Origin: an uncultured Lachnospiraceae bacterium
Lineage (GTDB): Bacteria; Bacillota; Clostridia; Lachnospirales; Lachnospiraceae
Reading direction: 5' to 3'
Assembly (NCBI GenBank): GCA_900554925.1
Contig: USJG01000050.1
Location: 1-13,368, forward strand
DNA length: 13,368 nt
In this document: positions 6,413 to 13,107 of the stretch, one piece after another
How the letters are laid out: each line of letters opens with the position of its first letter
Position numbering within the stretch: the first letter of the stretch is position 1
Translations under genes and position numbers: made by a program
The notes under the pieces: generated by a model
What the model was told of the DNA's origin: nothing
What the model saw: only the letters and a program-made list of their open reading frames with translations
The model's database searches: none

Positions 6413-6942
6413 AAGGCTGTTCCTTTCTTTGGTACGAAAAATGAGGACATATCTGCCTTTTCCAGTGTGAGTAACTGCACCTTTTTCTCAATGCCGCCTG
6501 CATATCCCGTTAAACTGCCATTTGTACCCACAACACGATGACACGGAATGATAAGAGAAATGGAATTATGCCCGACAGCGCCTCCAACAGCCTGTGCCGA
6601 CATCTTAGAAAGCCCTTTTTGCTTTGCTATTCTTTCTGCAATCTCGCCATAGGTCATTGTCTTTCCAAAGGGGATGGTCAGCATAATTTCCCATACCTTT
6701 TTGCGAAACGGCGTTGTCTGCATATACAGCGGCGGAGTAAAATCAGGGGCTTTACCGCTAAAGTAAGTATCCAGCCAACGGACGGACTGCTCGAATATGG
6801 GCAATAGTTTTTCCTCATATTTTTCTTCCAGTGTATCGCCAAAATATTTCTGCCCGTCAAACCAAAGCCCTGTAAGCTCTGTTCCGTTACTGGAGAGTGT
6901 GATACCGCCCAGAGGCGAGTCATAATGATATGTATAGGTCAT
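6409..6942 (-). CDS. ogt: Methylated-DNA--protein-cysteine methyltransferase (O6-alkylguanine repair)
   Basis: This 177-residue protein matches the Ogt/MGMT family in length and motifs. The methyl-acceptor P-C-H-R-V lies at 133-137 with Cys134 as the suicide nucleophile. Before it stand the helix-turn-helix region with T-Y-G-E-I-A (97-102), A-V-G-G-A-V-G-H-N (118-126) and I-P. After it comes the usual L-T-G-Y-A-G-G (144-150). It removes O6-methylguanine lesions directly, one turnover per protein. The start is supported by GGGAGGT eight bases before the ATG. It is the middle gene of a minus-strand operon, 50 nt downstream of the glycosylase and overlapping the methyltransferase by four bases. 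It lacks the Ada N-terminal zinc and AraC domains, so it is a repair-only protein. Confidence 0.96.
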   Translation of the reverse strand: MTYTYHYDSPLGGITLSSNGTELTGLWFDGQKYFGDTLEEKYEEKLLPIFEQSVRWLDTYFSGKAPDFTPPLYMQTTPFRKKVWEIMLTIPFGKTMTYGEIAERIAKQKGLSKMSAQAVGGAVGHNSISLIIPCHRVVGTNGSLTGYAGGIEKKVQLLTLEKADMSSFFVPKKGTAL

Positions 6943-6955
6943 AAGTTTATACCTC

Positions 6956-6969
6956 CCAATATTTATTGG
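6956..6969. other. Short palindrome abutting the ogt ribosome binding site
   Basis: CCAATA (6956-6961) and TATTGG (6964-6969) form an inverted repeat with a two-base centre. The minus-strand GG of one arm is the start of the GGGAGGT ribosome binding site for the O6-methylguanine transferase. It could be a small hairpin affecting initiation, or an operator half-pair; the stem is short and AT-rich. Confidence 0.25.
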
Positions 6970-6992
6970 AATCCGCAGGTGCTTGCGCCCTG

Positions 6993-7676
6993 TCAGTCAT
7001 TGTATAGGTGCGGTTTTCTTGTTCGCTCATTTTTCCCATCACTCCTTTTTGGGGCATAATCTTTCATTTCCGGGATTGCACCGCCTGCCACCGCCCAAAA
7101 GTACAGGCTTGCCACACTGCAATAAGGGCTTAATCTTCTGCGGTATTTCTCAAACAGCCTGCGGTCAATTTTCCTATGATGGTATACCATACGCATTCCC
7201 CGTAAAATTGCCAAATCCCCATAACTGAAAACGTTTGGACGCTGCATACAAAAAAGCAGTATCATCTCGGCAGTCCAAATTCCAATCCCTTTTAGTCCTG
7301 ACAATTGGGCTATTACCTCATCGTCCGATTTATTCCAAATCCCCTGTAAATCAAAAGTACCGTTTTTTACTTTCACAGCAAAATCCGTGATATACTCTGC
7401 TTTTTTGAAAGTCATTCCCAAAGACTGTAAGCGTTCAATTCCGGCAGCAAGAATGATATCGGCATTTACCGCTCCAAGATGGTCCTGCATTCTCTGCCAG
7501 ATGGTTGCCTGCGCTTTTGTTGAAATCTGCTGACCGATGATGTGATGAACAACCGAAGAAAACAAATCGCTGTCAACTTCACGCTCAATCTTTCCGATTT
7601 TGTTAATCACTTCTCCAAGCCGTTTGTCTTTTTTCTTTAGATATTCGGTTGCGCTTTCATCATATTGAAAATACAC
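6993..7676 (-). CDS. alkA: DNA-3-methyladenine glycosylase (AlkA/HhH-GPD superfamily)
   Basis: This 227-residue protein is a base excision repair glycosylase that removes alkylated purines. It carries V-V-H-H-I-I-G-Q-Q-I-S (42-52), the helix-hairpin-helix L-S-G-L-K-G-I-G-I-W-T-A (125-136) and the catalytic Asp154 in S-Y-G-D-L-A-I-L-R-G. It is shorter than E. coli AlkA because the N-terminal TBP-like domain is absent, like the minimal glycosylases of other Firmicutes. The start codon is GTG at 7676, chosen because AGGTGA stands seven bases upstream. It is the first gene of the operon with ogt and the methyltransferase, reading away from the AraC-family regulator. The C-terminal tail (about 208-227) is basic and probably disordered. 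Confidence 0.93.
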   Translation of the reverse strand: MYFQYDESATEYLKKKDKRLGEVINKIGKIEREVDSDLFSSVVHHIIGQQISTKAQATIWQRMQDHLGAVNADIILAAGIERLQSLGMTFKKAEYITDFAVKVKNGTFDLQGIWNKSDDEVIAQLSGLKGIGIWTAEMILLFCMQRPNVFSYGDLAILRGMRMVYHHRKIDRRLFEKYRRRLSPYCSVASLYFWAVAGGAIPEMKDYAPKRSDGKNERTRKPHLYND

Positions 7677-7719
7677 GTTTGCTTCACCTCTTGTCTTGAC
7701 TTGGCAATTAGTTCTTAAT

Positions 7720-7749
7720 ATAATAATATCATAATTTCAGACGTTACAA
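7720..7749 (-). promoter_or_regulatory. Putative promoter of the alkA-ogt-methyltransferase operon
   Basis: On the minus strand TTGTAA (7749-7744) is followed by 18 bases and TATTAT (7725-7720), a fair sigma-A match, about 44 nt before the GTG start. The 125-bp divergent region is very AT-rich, so chance matches are possible. An ATATT/AATAT inverted repeat at 7750-7761 lies next to the -35 element and could be a regulator site. No clear promoter for the araC gene was found. Confidence 0.42.
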
Positions 7750-7801
7750 TATTAAAATATCATCCAGAATTATCACAATATATCCAAACAGGAAAACTAA
7801 A

Positions 7802-8680
7802 ATGAGAAATGCGCAAAAAGACTATATAAACTCCGTAAATTTAAATGCGGACTCAGATTTTCCCTATCTTGTGCTTGATGTTTGGGGCGACCAGAGTTAT
7901 CCAAGGAACCCCGGTTTTCAGGTTATGCATTGGCACGAGGATTTACAGTTTATTTATGTGCTTGACGGCGGAATCGAGATTAAAACACTGGATACATCGG
8001 TGCAGGTAGATAAGGGCAGCGGTATTTTTATCAATAAAAATGTAATACACCTTGTTAATAGAAAGACTCCTTCCTGTCACTACAATAGTTTTATTTTTCC
8101 CGACTACTTCCTGAAATTCTATTTCGGCAGCCCTGCGGCTGTTTTTGTTGAACGCATTGTCGGGAAAGATGAATTGCCGATCTGCTGCTTCCCGGAAGAA
8201 ATGAATTGGTGCAAATCTATTTTATCTACTCTTTCCCGCCTTGCAGACCTTGAAAACAGAAAGACAGAATTTTACACATATGAAGTACTTTGCCTGCTCT
8301 CAACACTTTGGCTTGAAGTGTGCCGAAACATTCGATTATCAGACAAAAATGCAGATAACGCTATGAGCGCTCGTATGCAAAAATTTTTGCGGTATATAAG
8401 TGAACATTACGGAGAAGACATTTCTCTCGACAGGCTTGCAGAGAGTGCAAATGTCAGCAAATCTGAATGTTTGCGGTGTTTTAAGGCAAGTATGGAGACA
8501 ACCCCTTACAGATATTTGACAGAATACAGGCTTTCTAAGGCAGCCGAATTGTTGAAAAACTCCGACGAACCAATAGGCACTATCGCTGACAGCGTAGGAT
8601 TTCGGCAAATCAGCCATTTCGGGAAATGCTTTAAGGAAAAAACAGGCCTTTCACCGAGAGATTACCGAAAGAAAAAGTAA
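7802..8680 (+). CDS. AraC-family transcriptional regulator with cupin-like sensor domain
   Basis: This 292-residue protein has an N-terminal cupin-like domain (about 20-110) with H-W-H-E (43-46) and G-I-F-I-N-K-N-V-I-H (74-83). A helical linker follows, then a C-terminal AraC DNA-binding domain (about 190-290) with two helix-turn-helix motifs: I-S-L-D-R-L-A-E-S-A-N-V-S (207-219), and I-G-T-I-A-D-S-V-G-F with the signature G-K-C-F-K-E-K-T-G-L-S-P-R-D-Y-R (274-289). The family usually activates a nearby operon in response to a small ligand. The start has AGGA eight bases upstream. It is divergent from the alkylation-repair operon and 30 nt upstream of the Imm-5-like gene. It has no Ada-type Cys-rich methyl-acceptor domain, so it cannot sense DNA methylation the way Ada does. 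The ligand is unknown. Confidence 0.94.
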   Translation: MRNAQKDYINSVNLNADSDFPYLVLDVWGDQSYPRNPGFQVMHWHEDLQFIYVLDGGIEIKTLDTSVQVDKGSGIFINKNVIHLVNRKTPSCHYNSFIFPDYFLKFYFGSPAAVFVERIVGKDELPICCFPEEMNWCKSILSTLSRLADLENRKTEFYTYEVLCLLSTLWLEVCRNIRLSDKNADNAMSARMQKFLRYISEHYGEDISLDRLAESANVSKSECLRCFKASMETTPYRYLTEYRLSKAAELLKNSDEPIGTIADSVGFRQISHFGKCFKEKTGLSPRDYRKKK

Positions 8681-8710
8681 TTGAAATTCTAAAATAATGG
8701 AGGGACAAAA

Positions 8711-9253
8711 ATGAATTGGATAGACGAAGCAGCTGTAAGACTCAAAAAGAAAAATCAGGTTTTATTTTCTAAAAACTCAGAATATATGCAGGATTTAATT
8801 ATGCTGTTTGAAGCTCAAAATCATCGCGTTATGGCATTGTGGGCATTTGATTTTGCAGCTGAATCCATTGCAAAACTTGAAGAAAAGTATCCACAGGAGA
8901 AACGTCCACAGGAAGCGCTAACAGCAGCCAAAGACTGGGCATCCGGAAAAATCAAAATGCGTCTGGCACAACGAAAAATATTAGATTGTCATGCATTTGC
9001 AAAAGAAATCGAAAATAAAGAAGACATTGCAATTTGCCATTCCATAGGCCAGGCATGTGCTGTAGTGCACACTGCCGGCCATGCAATAGGCTATCCAATA
9101 TATGACCTTACTGCAATTATATACAGCTATGGGATTGAAAACTGCAAAGACGCAGTAGACCTGCGAAAACAGGAATATATTGAAAGGATACTATACTGGA
9201 AGGAACATCTGTGTGATTACCAGGGCACATGGGCAAATTTTATGCTCAATTAA
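8711..9253 (+). CDS. Imm-5-like putative immunity-family protein
   Basis: This 180-residue, mostly helical cytoplasmic protein resembles the Imm-5-like family. The pattern is A-L-W-A-x-D-x-A (42-49), E-E-K-Y-P-x-E-x-R-P-x-E-A (57-69), A-x-x-W-A-S-G-K-I (73-81) and the His-rich A-x-x-H-T-A-G-H-A-x-G-Y (117-128). The family was named from toxin-immunity loci, but many members stand alone and no activity is established. No toxin gene is visible here. It has a strong GGAGGG ribosome binding site and follows the AraC-family gene by 30 nt, so the two are likely cotranscribed. The stop codon runs into an A6T6 run (9252-9263) where the inverted repeat element begins. Family recognition is from memory of the motif pattern, not a search. 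Confidence 0.7.
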   Translation: MNWIDEAAVRLKKKNQVLFSKNSEYMQDLIMLFEAQNHRVMALWAFDFAAESIAKLEEKYPQEKRPQEALTAAKDWASGKIKMRLAQRKILDCHAFAKEIENKEDIAICHSIGQACAVVHTAGHAIGYPIYDLTAIIYSYGIENCKDAVDLRKQEYIERILYWKEHLCDYQGTWANFMLN

Positions 9254-9261
9254 AAAATTTT

Positions 9262-9563
9262 TTCGAACATCAAAAGGTGCCTGATAAATCTGGCCCGGCA
9301 GATAGCATAAAAGGAATTGCTAAGCTGTCATTGCAAAGGAAAATGAGATTTCCTTAATGGTCTGTAATAGAACAGCAATTTCGGGACATGGATGTCCCGA
9401 AAAGTCCGCTGTGAGCCCGGATGGCGAATTGCGGATGGTTGCGTTCAATAAAACAGACTTCCTTAAGAACATTTAGAAAATCCATTTTCCGAAGCTGACA
9501 ATGTGCAATTCCTTTTATGCTATCTGCCAGGCCACTTTCTAAAAGCACCTTTTGATGCCCGAA
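9262..9563. repeat. Large imperfect palindrome made of two inverted repeat copies
   Basis: The left arm (9262 to about 9378) and right arm (about 9439 to 9563) are diverged inverted copies of the same sequence. Perfect blocks include a 13-mer (9268-9280 with 9545-9557) and a 24-mer (9297-9320 with 9505-9528). Shorter shared blocks follow: GGAAAATG (9338-9345 with 9483-9490), GTCTGT (9360-9365 with 9453-9458) and GAAC/GCAA (9370-9378 with 9439-9446). The order is the same in both arms. The arms meet at an 11-bp hairpin (9379-9402), with 9403-9438 unmatched. No transposase, attachment site or flanking direct repeat was seen. It resembles a mobile palindromic or MITE-like intergenic element. With the terminator at 9575-9618 it accounts for the gene-free interval 9254-9629. 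Confidence 0.8.
9379..9402. repeat. Perfect 11-bp hairpin at the centre of the palindromic element
   Basis: TTTCGGGACAT (9379-9389) and ATGTCCCGAAA (9392-9402) are perfect inverted copies around GG. No U-tract follows on either strand, so it is not a standard terminator. It is the hinge where the two repeat copies meet. Confidence 0.85.
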
Positions 9564-9574
9564 GCCTGTTATAC

Positions 9575-9618
9575 AAAAAACACCTTGCACCGTTCCACTG
9601 AAACGAACGGTGCAAGGT
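9575..9618 (-). terminator. Rho-independent terminator of the aconitase-like gene
   Basis: A perfect 14-bp stem (9582-9595 with 9605-9618) and nine-base loop lie 11 nt after the aconitase-like stop codon. On the minus-strand transcript the stem is followed by a run of six U (9580-9575). Orientation and distance fit termination of the hydratase mRNA. Confidence 0.93.
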
Positions 9619-9629
9619 ATTTCCCATTC

Positions 9630-11918
9630 TTAAACTCTGTTGTAATTAATGAGGCATCCCTTCAGGATGATCTGGCGTTCTTCATCGGTTAGTTCTCCAA
9701 GCTTTAATGTAAATTCTGTAAGCTCATTTTCACCTACTTTATACGCCTTTATTTCCTCAGCCTTTTCCTCTACAGCCTTTCTGATACCAGGGAAAAACAG
9801 ATAATCTCTGTTCTTAAAAGGAAGCTCTCCTTCGGGGATAAGGAAGGGAAGCATTCCCCAGTTGATCAGATTGGAACGATACCTCTTTGTAGCGTATTCA
9901 TTGGCAATGTTGGCCCATCCGCCAAGCACCTTCTGGCAGGAGGCAGCCTGCTCTCTTGCGGAACCGTCGCCGGGCTTCACTGCAAAAATAGTAGAGCCAA
10001 ATCCCATATTCCCTTCGCCTGCTTCAGGATAAGTTTTATGGATCACATCCATAACCGCCTTTAGCTCGGGCTTAGCCTCTATCGGGCACTTTCCTTCCAT
10101 CACAGCTTTCTGTGCCACTTGTATATCCTTGGCCAATCCTACATATGCAGGGTCTTTACGGGATAAGGTAAACTCCGCAAGTCCTAAGGGATTAGAACGA
10201 TAGGATGAGGTTTCACCGGAGGGTATCAGTTCATCCGTAGTAGTTACCGGATCATGAATCTCTGATACCACACGAAGAACCAGATTTTCGGGAAGCTCTG
10301 TCATTACCGGCCAGTCCTTGATGTTAGGGCCAAACTGGATTTCCACGGAAGGATCGGCAACTCCCTTAGAGTCAAATACTCTGTTTGCATAGATATTTGC
10401 ATCAAAATGATACTGATATTTATTAATGGGTCCGTCAAATTCTGTAGCTGCTGTAAGCACGCCTTTATTAGCTGCTGTGGCAGCAATGGAACGGGCATCC
10501 ATAAGAGCCACAGAGGAAATCTGACCGTTCTGCAGCTTGGAACCTTCTCTGTTAGGGAAGTTTCTGGTTGAATGGCGGATACTGAATCCGTTATTTGCAG
10601 GCGTATCTCCCGCGCCAAAGCAGGGGCCGCAGAAGGCTGTCTTCATAACTGCGCCTGTTTCAAGCAAAGCTGCCGCACAGCCATTTTTTATAAGCTCCAT
10701 GTAAACAGGCATGGAAGCCGGATAAACGCTTAAGGTAAATCCGTCAGAGCCAATGTAAGTTCCCTTCATAATGTCTGCTGCCGCGCAGATATTTTCAAAA
10801 CCGCCGCCGGCGCATCCTGCGATGATACCCTGATCCACCAGAAGCTTTCCATTCTTTACTTTATTCTTAAGCGTAAAGTCCACTGCTCCGTCCAGGGAAA
10901 CGGCGGCTTTCTTTTCCACATCATCCAGAATATCCATTAAATTTGCGTTCAGGTCTTCAATGGTATAGGTATTGCTGGGATGGAAAGGCATTGCGATCAT
11001 AGGCTTGATCCTGCTAAGATCAATGGTGATCATTCCGTCATAATAGGTAACTTCTCCGGGATTTAATTCCTTATACTCTTCTTTTCTTCCATGAATATCA
11101 TAAAATTCCTTAATCGTATCATCTGTCTGCCAGATAGAAGACAAACAGGTGGTCTCGGTAGTCATAACATCAATACCGATTCTGAAATCAGCGCTTAAGG
11201 CAGACACGCCGGGTCCTACAAATTCCATAACCTTATTCTTTACATAGCCGCCGGCAAACACCTCCCCGATAATTGCCAGTGCCACATCCTGAGGGCCTAC
11301 TCCCTTAACCGGCTCTCCGGTAAGATATATGCCTACCACGTCGGGCATATTAATATCATAAGTCTGATTCAGCAGCTGCTTTACCAGTTCAGGACCACCC
11401 TCGCCCATTGCCATAGTACCAAGGGCACCATAGCGGGTATGAGAATCAGAACCCAGGATCATCTTGCCGCCACCAGCTAACATTTCTCTTGCAAACTGGT
11501 GAATAACCGCCTGATGAGGGGGTACGTAGACGCCGCCATATTTCTTGGCGCAGCTAAGGCCAAACATATGGTCATCCTCATTAATGGTTCCTCCTACCGC
11601 GCACAGAGAGTTGTGGCAGTTGGTAAGCACATAGGGAACAGGAAATTTTTCAAGTCCTGACGCTCTGGCTGTCTGTATGATCCCTACAAAGGTAATATCA
11701 TGGGAGGTAAGCTTGTCAAACTTAATCTTCAGCTTATCCATGTTATCTGAGGTATTGTGCTCTTTCAAAATATTATATGCGATGGTCTGCTGCCTGGCGG
11801 TCTCCTTCGTGGTCTTTCTGCCTGTCTTTGCTTTCACCGCAGACAGGGCATCCGGCCCGTCGGGAATTACCTCTGTTCCATTTACCAGATAGGCGCCGCC
11901 TTCAAATACTTCTATCAT
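9630..11918 (-). CDS. Aconitase-superfamily hydratase, YbhJ-like (762 aa)
   Basis: The full-length aconitase architecture is present: an N-terminal Fe-S domain, then a C-terminal swivel domain. Visible signatures are G-S-D-S-H-T (156-161), an A-G-C-A-G-G with Cys369, F-C-G-P-C with Cys430 and Cys433 as the other [4Fe-4S] ligands, and S-T-R-N-F-P-N-R (450-457). In the swivel domain they are G-D-G-S-A-R-E-Q-A (650-658) and R-S-N-L-I-N-W-G-M-L-P (681-691). The family isomerises hydroxy-tricarboxylic acids such as citrate/isocitrate by dehydration and rehydration in the cytoplasm. I place it nearer the YbhJ-like hydratases than canonical AcnA from its motif variants, so the true substrate is open. 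The ATG has AAGGAGG eight bases upstream. The gene has its own promoter (11968-11996) and terminator (9575-9618), so it is a single-gene unit. Confidence 0.9.
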   Translation of the reverse strand: MIEVFEGGAYLVNGTEVIPDGPDALSAVKAKTGRKTTKETARQQTIAYNILKEHNTSDNMDKLKIKFDKLTSHDITFVGIIQTARASGLEKFPVPYVLTNCHNSLCAVGGTINEDDHMFGLSCAKKYGGVYVPPHQAVIHQFAREMLAGGGKMILGSDSHTRYGALGTMAMGEGGPELVKQLLNQTYDINMPDVVGIYLTGEPVKGVGPQDVALAIIGEVFAGGYVKNKVMEFVGPGVSALSADFRIGIDVMTTETTCLSSIWQTDDTIKEFYDIHGRKEEYKELNPGEVTYYDGMITIDLSRIKPMIAMPFHPSNTYTIEDLNANLMDILDDVEKKAAVSLDGAVDFTLKNKVKNGKLLVDQGIIAGCAGGGFENICAAADIMKGTYIGSDGFTLSVYPASMPVYMELIKNGCAAALLETGAVMKTAFCGPCFGAGDTPANNGFSIRHSTRNFPNREGSKLQNGQISSVALMDARSIAATAANKGVLTAATEFDGPINKYQYHFDANIYANRVFDSKGVADPSVEIQFGPNIKDWPVMTELPENLVLRVVSEIHDPVTTTDELIPSGETSSYRSNPLGLAEFTLSRKDPAYVGLAKDIQVAQKAVMEGKCPIEAKPELKAVMDVIHKTYPEAGEGNMGFGSTIFAVKPGDGSAREQAASCQKVLGGWANIANEYATKRYRSNLINWGMLPFLIPEGELPFKNRDYLFFPGIRKAVEEKAEEIKAYKVGENELTEFTLKLGELTDEERQIILKGCLINYNRV

Positions 11919-11967
11919 TTAATTATCCTCCTTACGTGGTTTGGCTGGTTCAATGCTTTTGAAATTC

Positions 11968-11996
11968 ATTATAAAATAAAATAAGAGAGTTTGCAA
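11968..11996 (-). promoter_or_regulatory. Consensus sigma-A promoter of the aconitase-like gene
   Basis: On the minus strand TTGCAA (11996-11991), a 17-base spacer and a perfect TATAAT (11973-11968) lie about 50 nt upstream of the ATG. An 11-bp palindrome, CTGCCAGGCAG (12008-12018), sits 12 bases upstream of the -35 element and might be an operator. Confidence 0.85.
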
Positions 11997-12035
11997 TTGG
12001 TATGTTTCTGCCAGGCAGTGATAAAATTCAGACAT

Positions 12036-12090
12036 AAAAACAGGGCCGCTGTTTTATAGATTTGATTTCTCATCTGTAAAACAGCAGCCC
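12036..12090 (-). terminator. Rho-independent terminator after the URO-D family gene
   Basis: A 14-base arm (12043-12056) pairs with 12077-12090 with one internal mismatch. In the minus-strand transcript it is followed by a U-rich run (complement of 12040-12036). It begins nine bases after the URO-D stop and separates that operon from the aconitase-like gene. Confidence 0.85.
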
Positions 12091-12099
12091 CAACAGCCA

Positions 12100-13089
12100 T
12101 TAAAGTTCTCTGACCGCATTCCTGCATGCATAGAAATTTGCAGCAGGCGTATTCATGGAAGCGCAGCAGCCTGGTGAAAGAATCAGTCCTTTTCTTCCGG
12201 CCATCTCCACCGCTTCTCTGATATGGTTCTTAATTTCAGCAGGCGTCGCTTTATTCAGCCAGGTTTCATTGATTCCACCCATTAAGCATTTGTCCGTAAT
12301 AGTCCCTGCTTCCTTCAAATTCGGCCAAACCCAGCGGTCATGCCAGTTTACACAGTTTACAGGATAAGAAGAAAGGAGCTTAAACATGGTATTTTCCCCA
12401 TGAATATGTATAACGTTAAAATAAGTTCCTTCCTTTGCCGCCTCTAAAACAGGCACATCATATTTCGTCCCAAACTCCCTGTATTCTTCCTCTGTCATCA
12501 GGTCATAAGAAGAGCACTGACTTGCAAAAAAGAAGCCTGACACACCGGCATTTAAATTTTCTTTTACGAAATTAACTGATGTTTTCATAATTGCTTCCAG
12601 CGCATGATGCATCAGATCGGGATGCTCCCTCATATCCTTAAACACTCTGTCTCCGGCCAGTTTTCTGGCAATAGTAAGAGGGCTGAACATTGTCTGAATA
12701 AAGGGAATTTCAATTCCTTTTTTCTTCTGCTGTCTGGAAATCTGGGAAGCCGCCAGAAGTGTTTTGCCATGATTGCCATAGCATCCCGGCAGTTCCTTTA
12801 ATTCTCCCCATTCTTCCACATTATCAATCTTAAACTTCCGTTCATAAACAGCCTGTGTGGGCGTGCAATAATAGGTACAGCTAAGGCCGTAATCCGCCGC
12901 CTGATAATTTCCAAAAGGCATCATTTTAATAAAATCCAGATCATAATCCTCCGCCATCTGTATCTGGGTTTCCGCAAGGGCTACCGCATCCTGATCTACA
13001 TGGGGAAGATGGTACCACATACCAAAGGGAATCCTGTCTACTTCTTCATGTGAAAGCGCTGCCATAATCCTTTCTTTTCTTGTCATCAT
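12100..13089 (-). CDS. Uroporphyrinogen decarboxylase/MtaA-family protein
   Basis: This 329-residue TIM-barrel protein begins with the family signature T-R-K-E-R-I-M-A-A-L (3-12) and D-R-I-P (18-21), and it ends with G-G-I-N (271-274) and a G-C-C (307-309). The length is near that of the MtaA/MtbA corrinoid:coenzyme M methyltransferases and other URO-D-like proteins. In MtbA-type enzymes zinc is held by H-x-C plus a distal Cys; here the corresponding positions are H228-x-H230 and C308 or C309. It may therefore act on a methyl group carried by a corrinoid protein, but no corrinoid protein gene is in the window. The true heme enzyme is less likely given the lack of heme genes nearby. Two adjacent ATG codons exist; the first is preceded by GGAGAG at about ten bases. 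It starts 18 nt after the cysteine desulfidase stop, so the two form an operon ended by the terminator at 12036-12090. Confidence 0.85.
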   Translation of the reverse strand: MMTRKERIMAALSHEEVDRIPFGMWYHLPHVDQDAVALAETQIQMAEDYDLDFIKMMPFGNYQAADYGLSCTYYCTPTQAVYERKFKIDNVEEWGELKELPGCYGNHGKTLLAASQISRQQKKKGIEIPFIQTMFSPLTIARKLAGDRVFKDMREHPDLMHHALEAIMKTSVNFVKENLNAGVSGFFFASQCSSYDLMTEEEYREFGTKYDVPVLEAAKEGTYFNVIHIHGENTMFKLLSSYPVNCVNWHDRWVWPNLKEAGTITDKCLMGGINETWLNKATPAEIKNHIREAVEMAGRKGLILSPGCCASMNTPAANFYACRNAVREL

Positions 13090-13107
13090 TTTCTCAACTC
13101 TCCTTTA

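Noticed and set aside
9252..9263. A6T6 run as terminator of the AraC/Imm-5-like operon
   Set aside because: It has no GC-rich stem; it is only a short self-complementary AT run overlapping the stop codon.
9354..9590. A 78-codon minus-strand open frame within the palindromic element
   Set aside because: It lies wholly inside the inverted repeat and terminator, starts from sequence within the terminator stem, and has no recognisable domain. It is most likely a chance frame.
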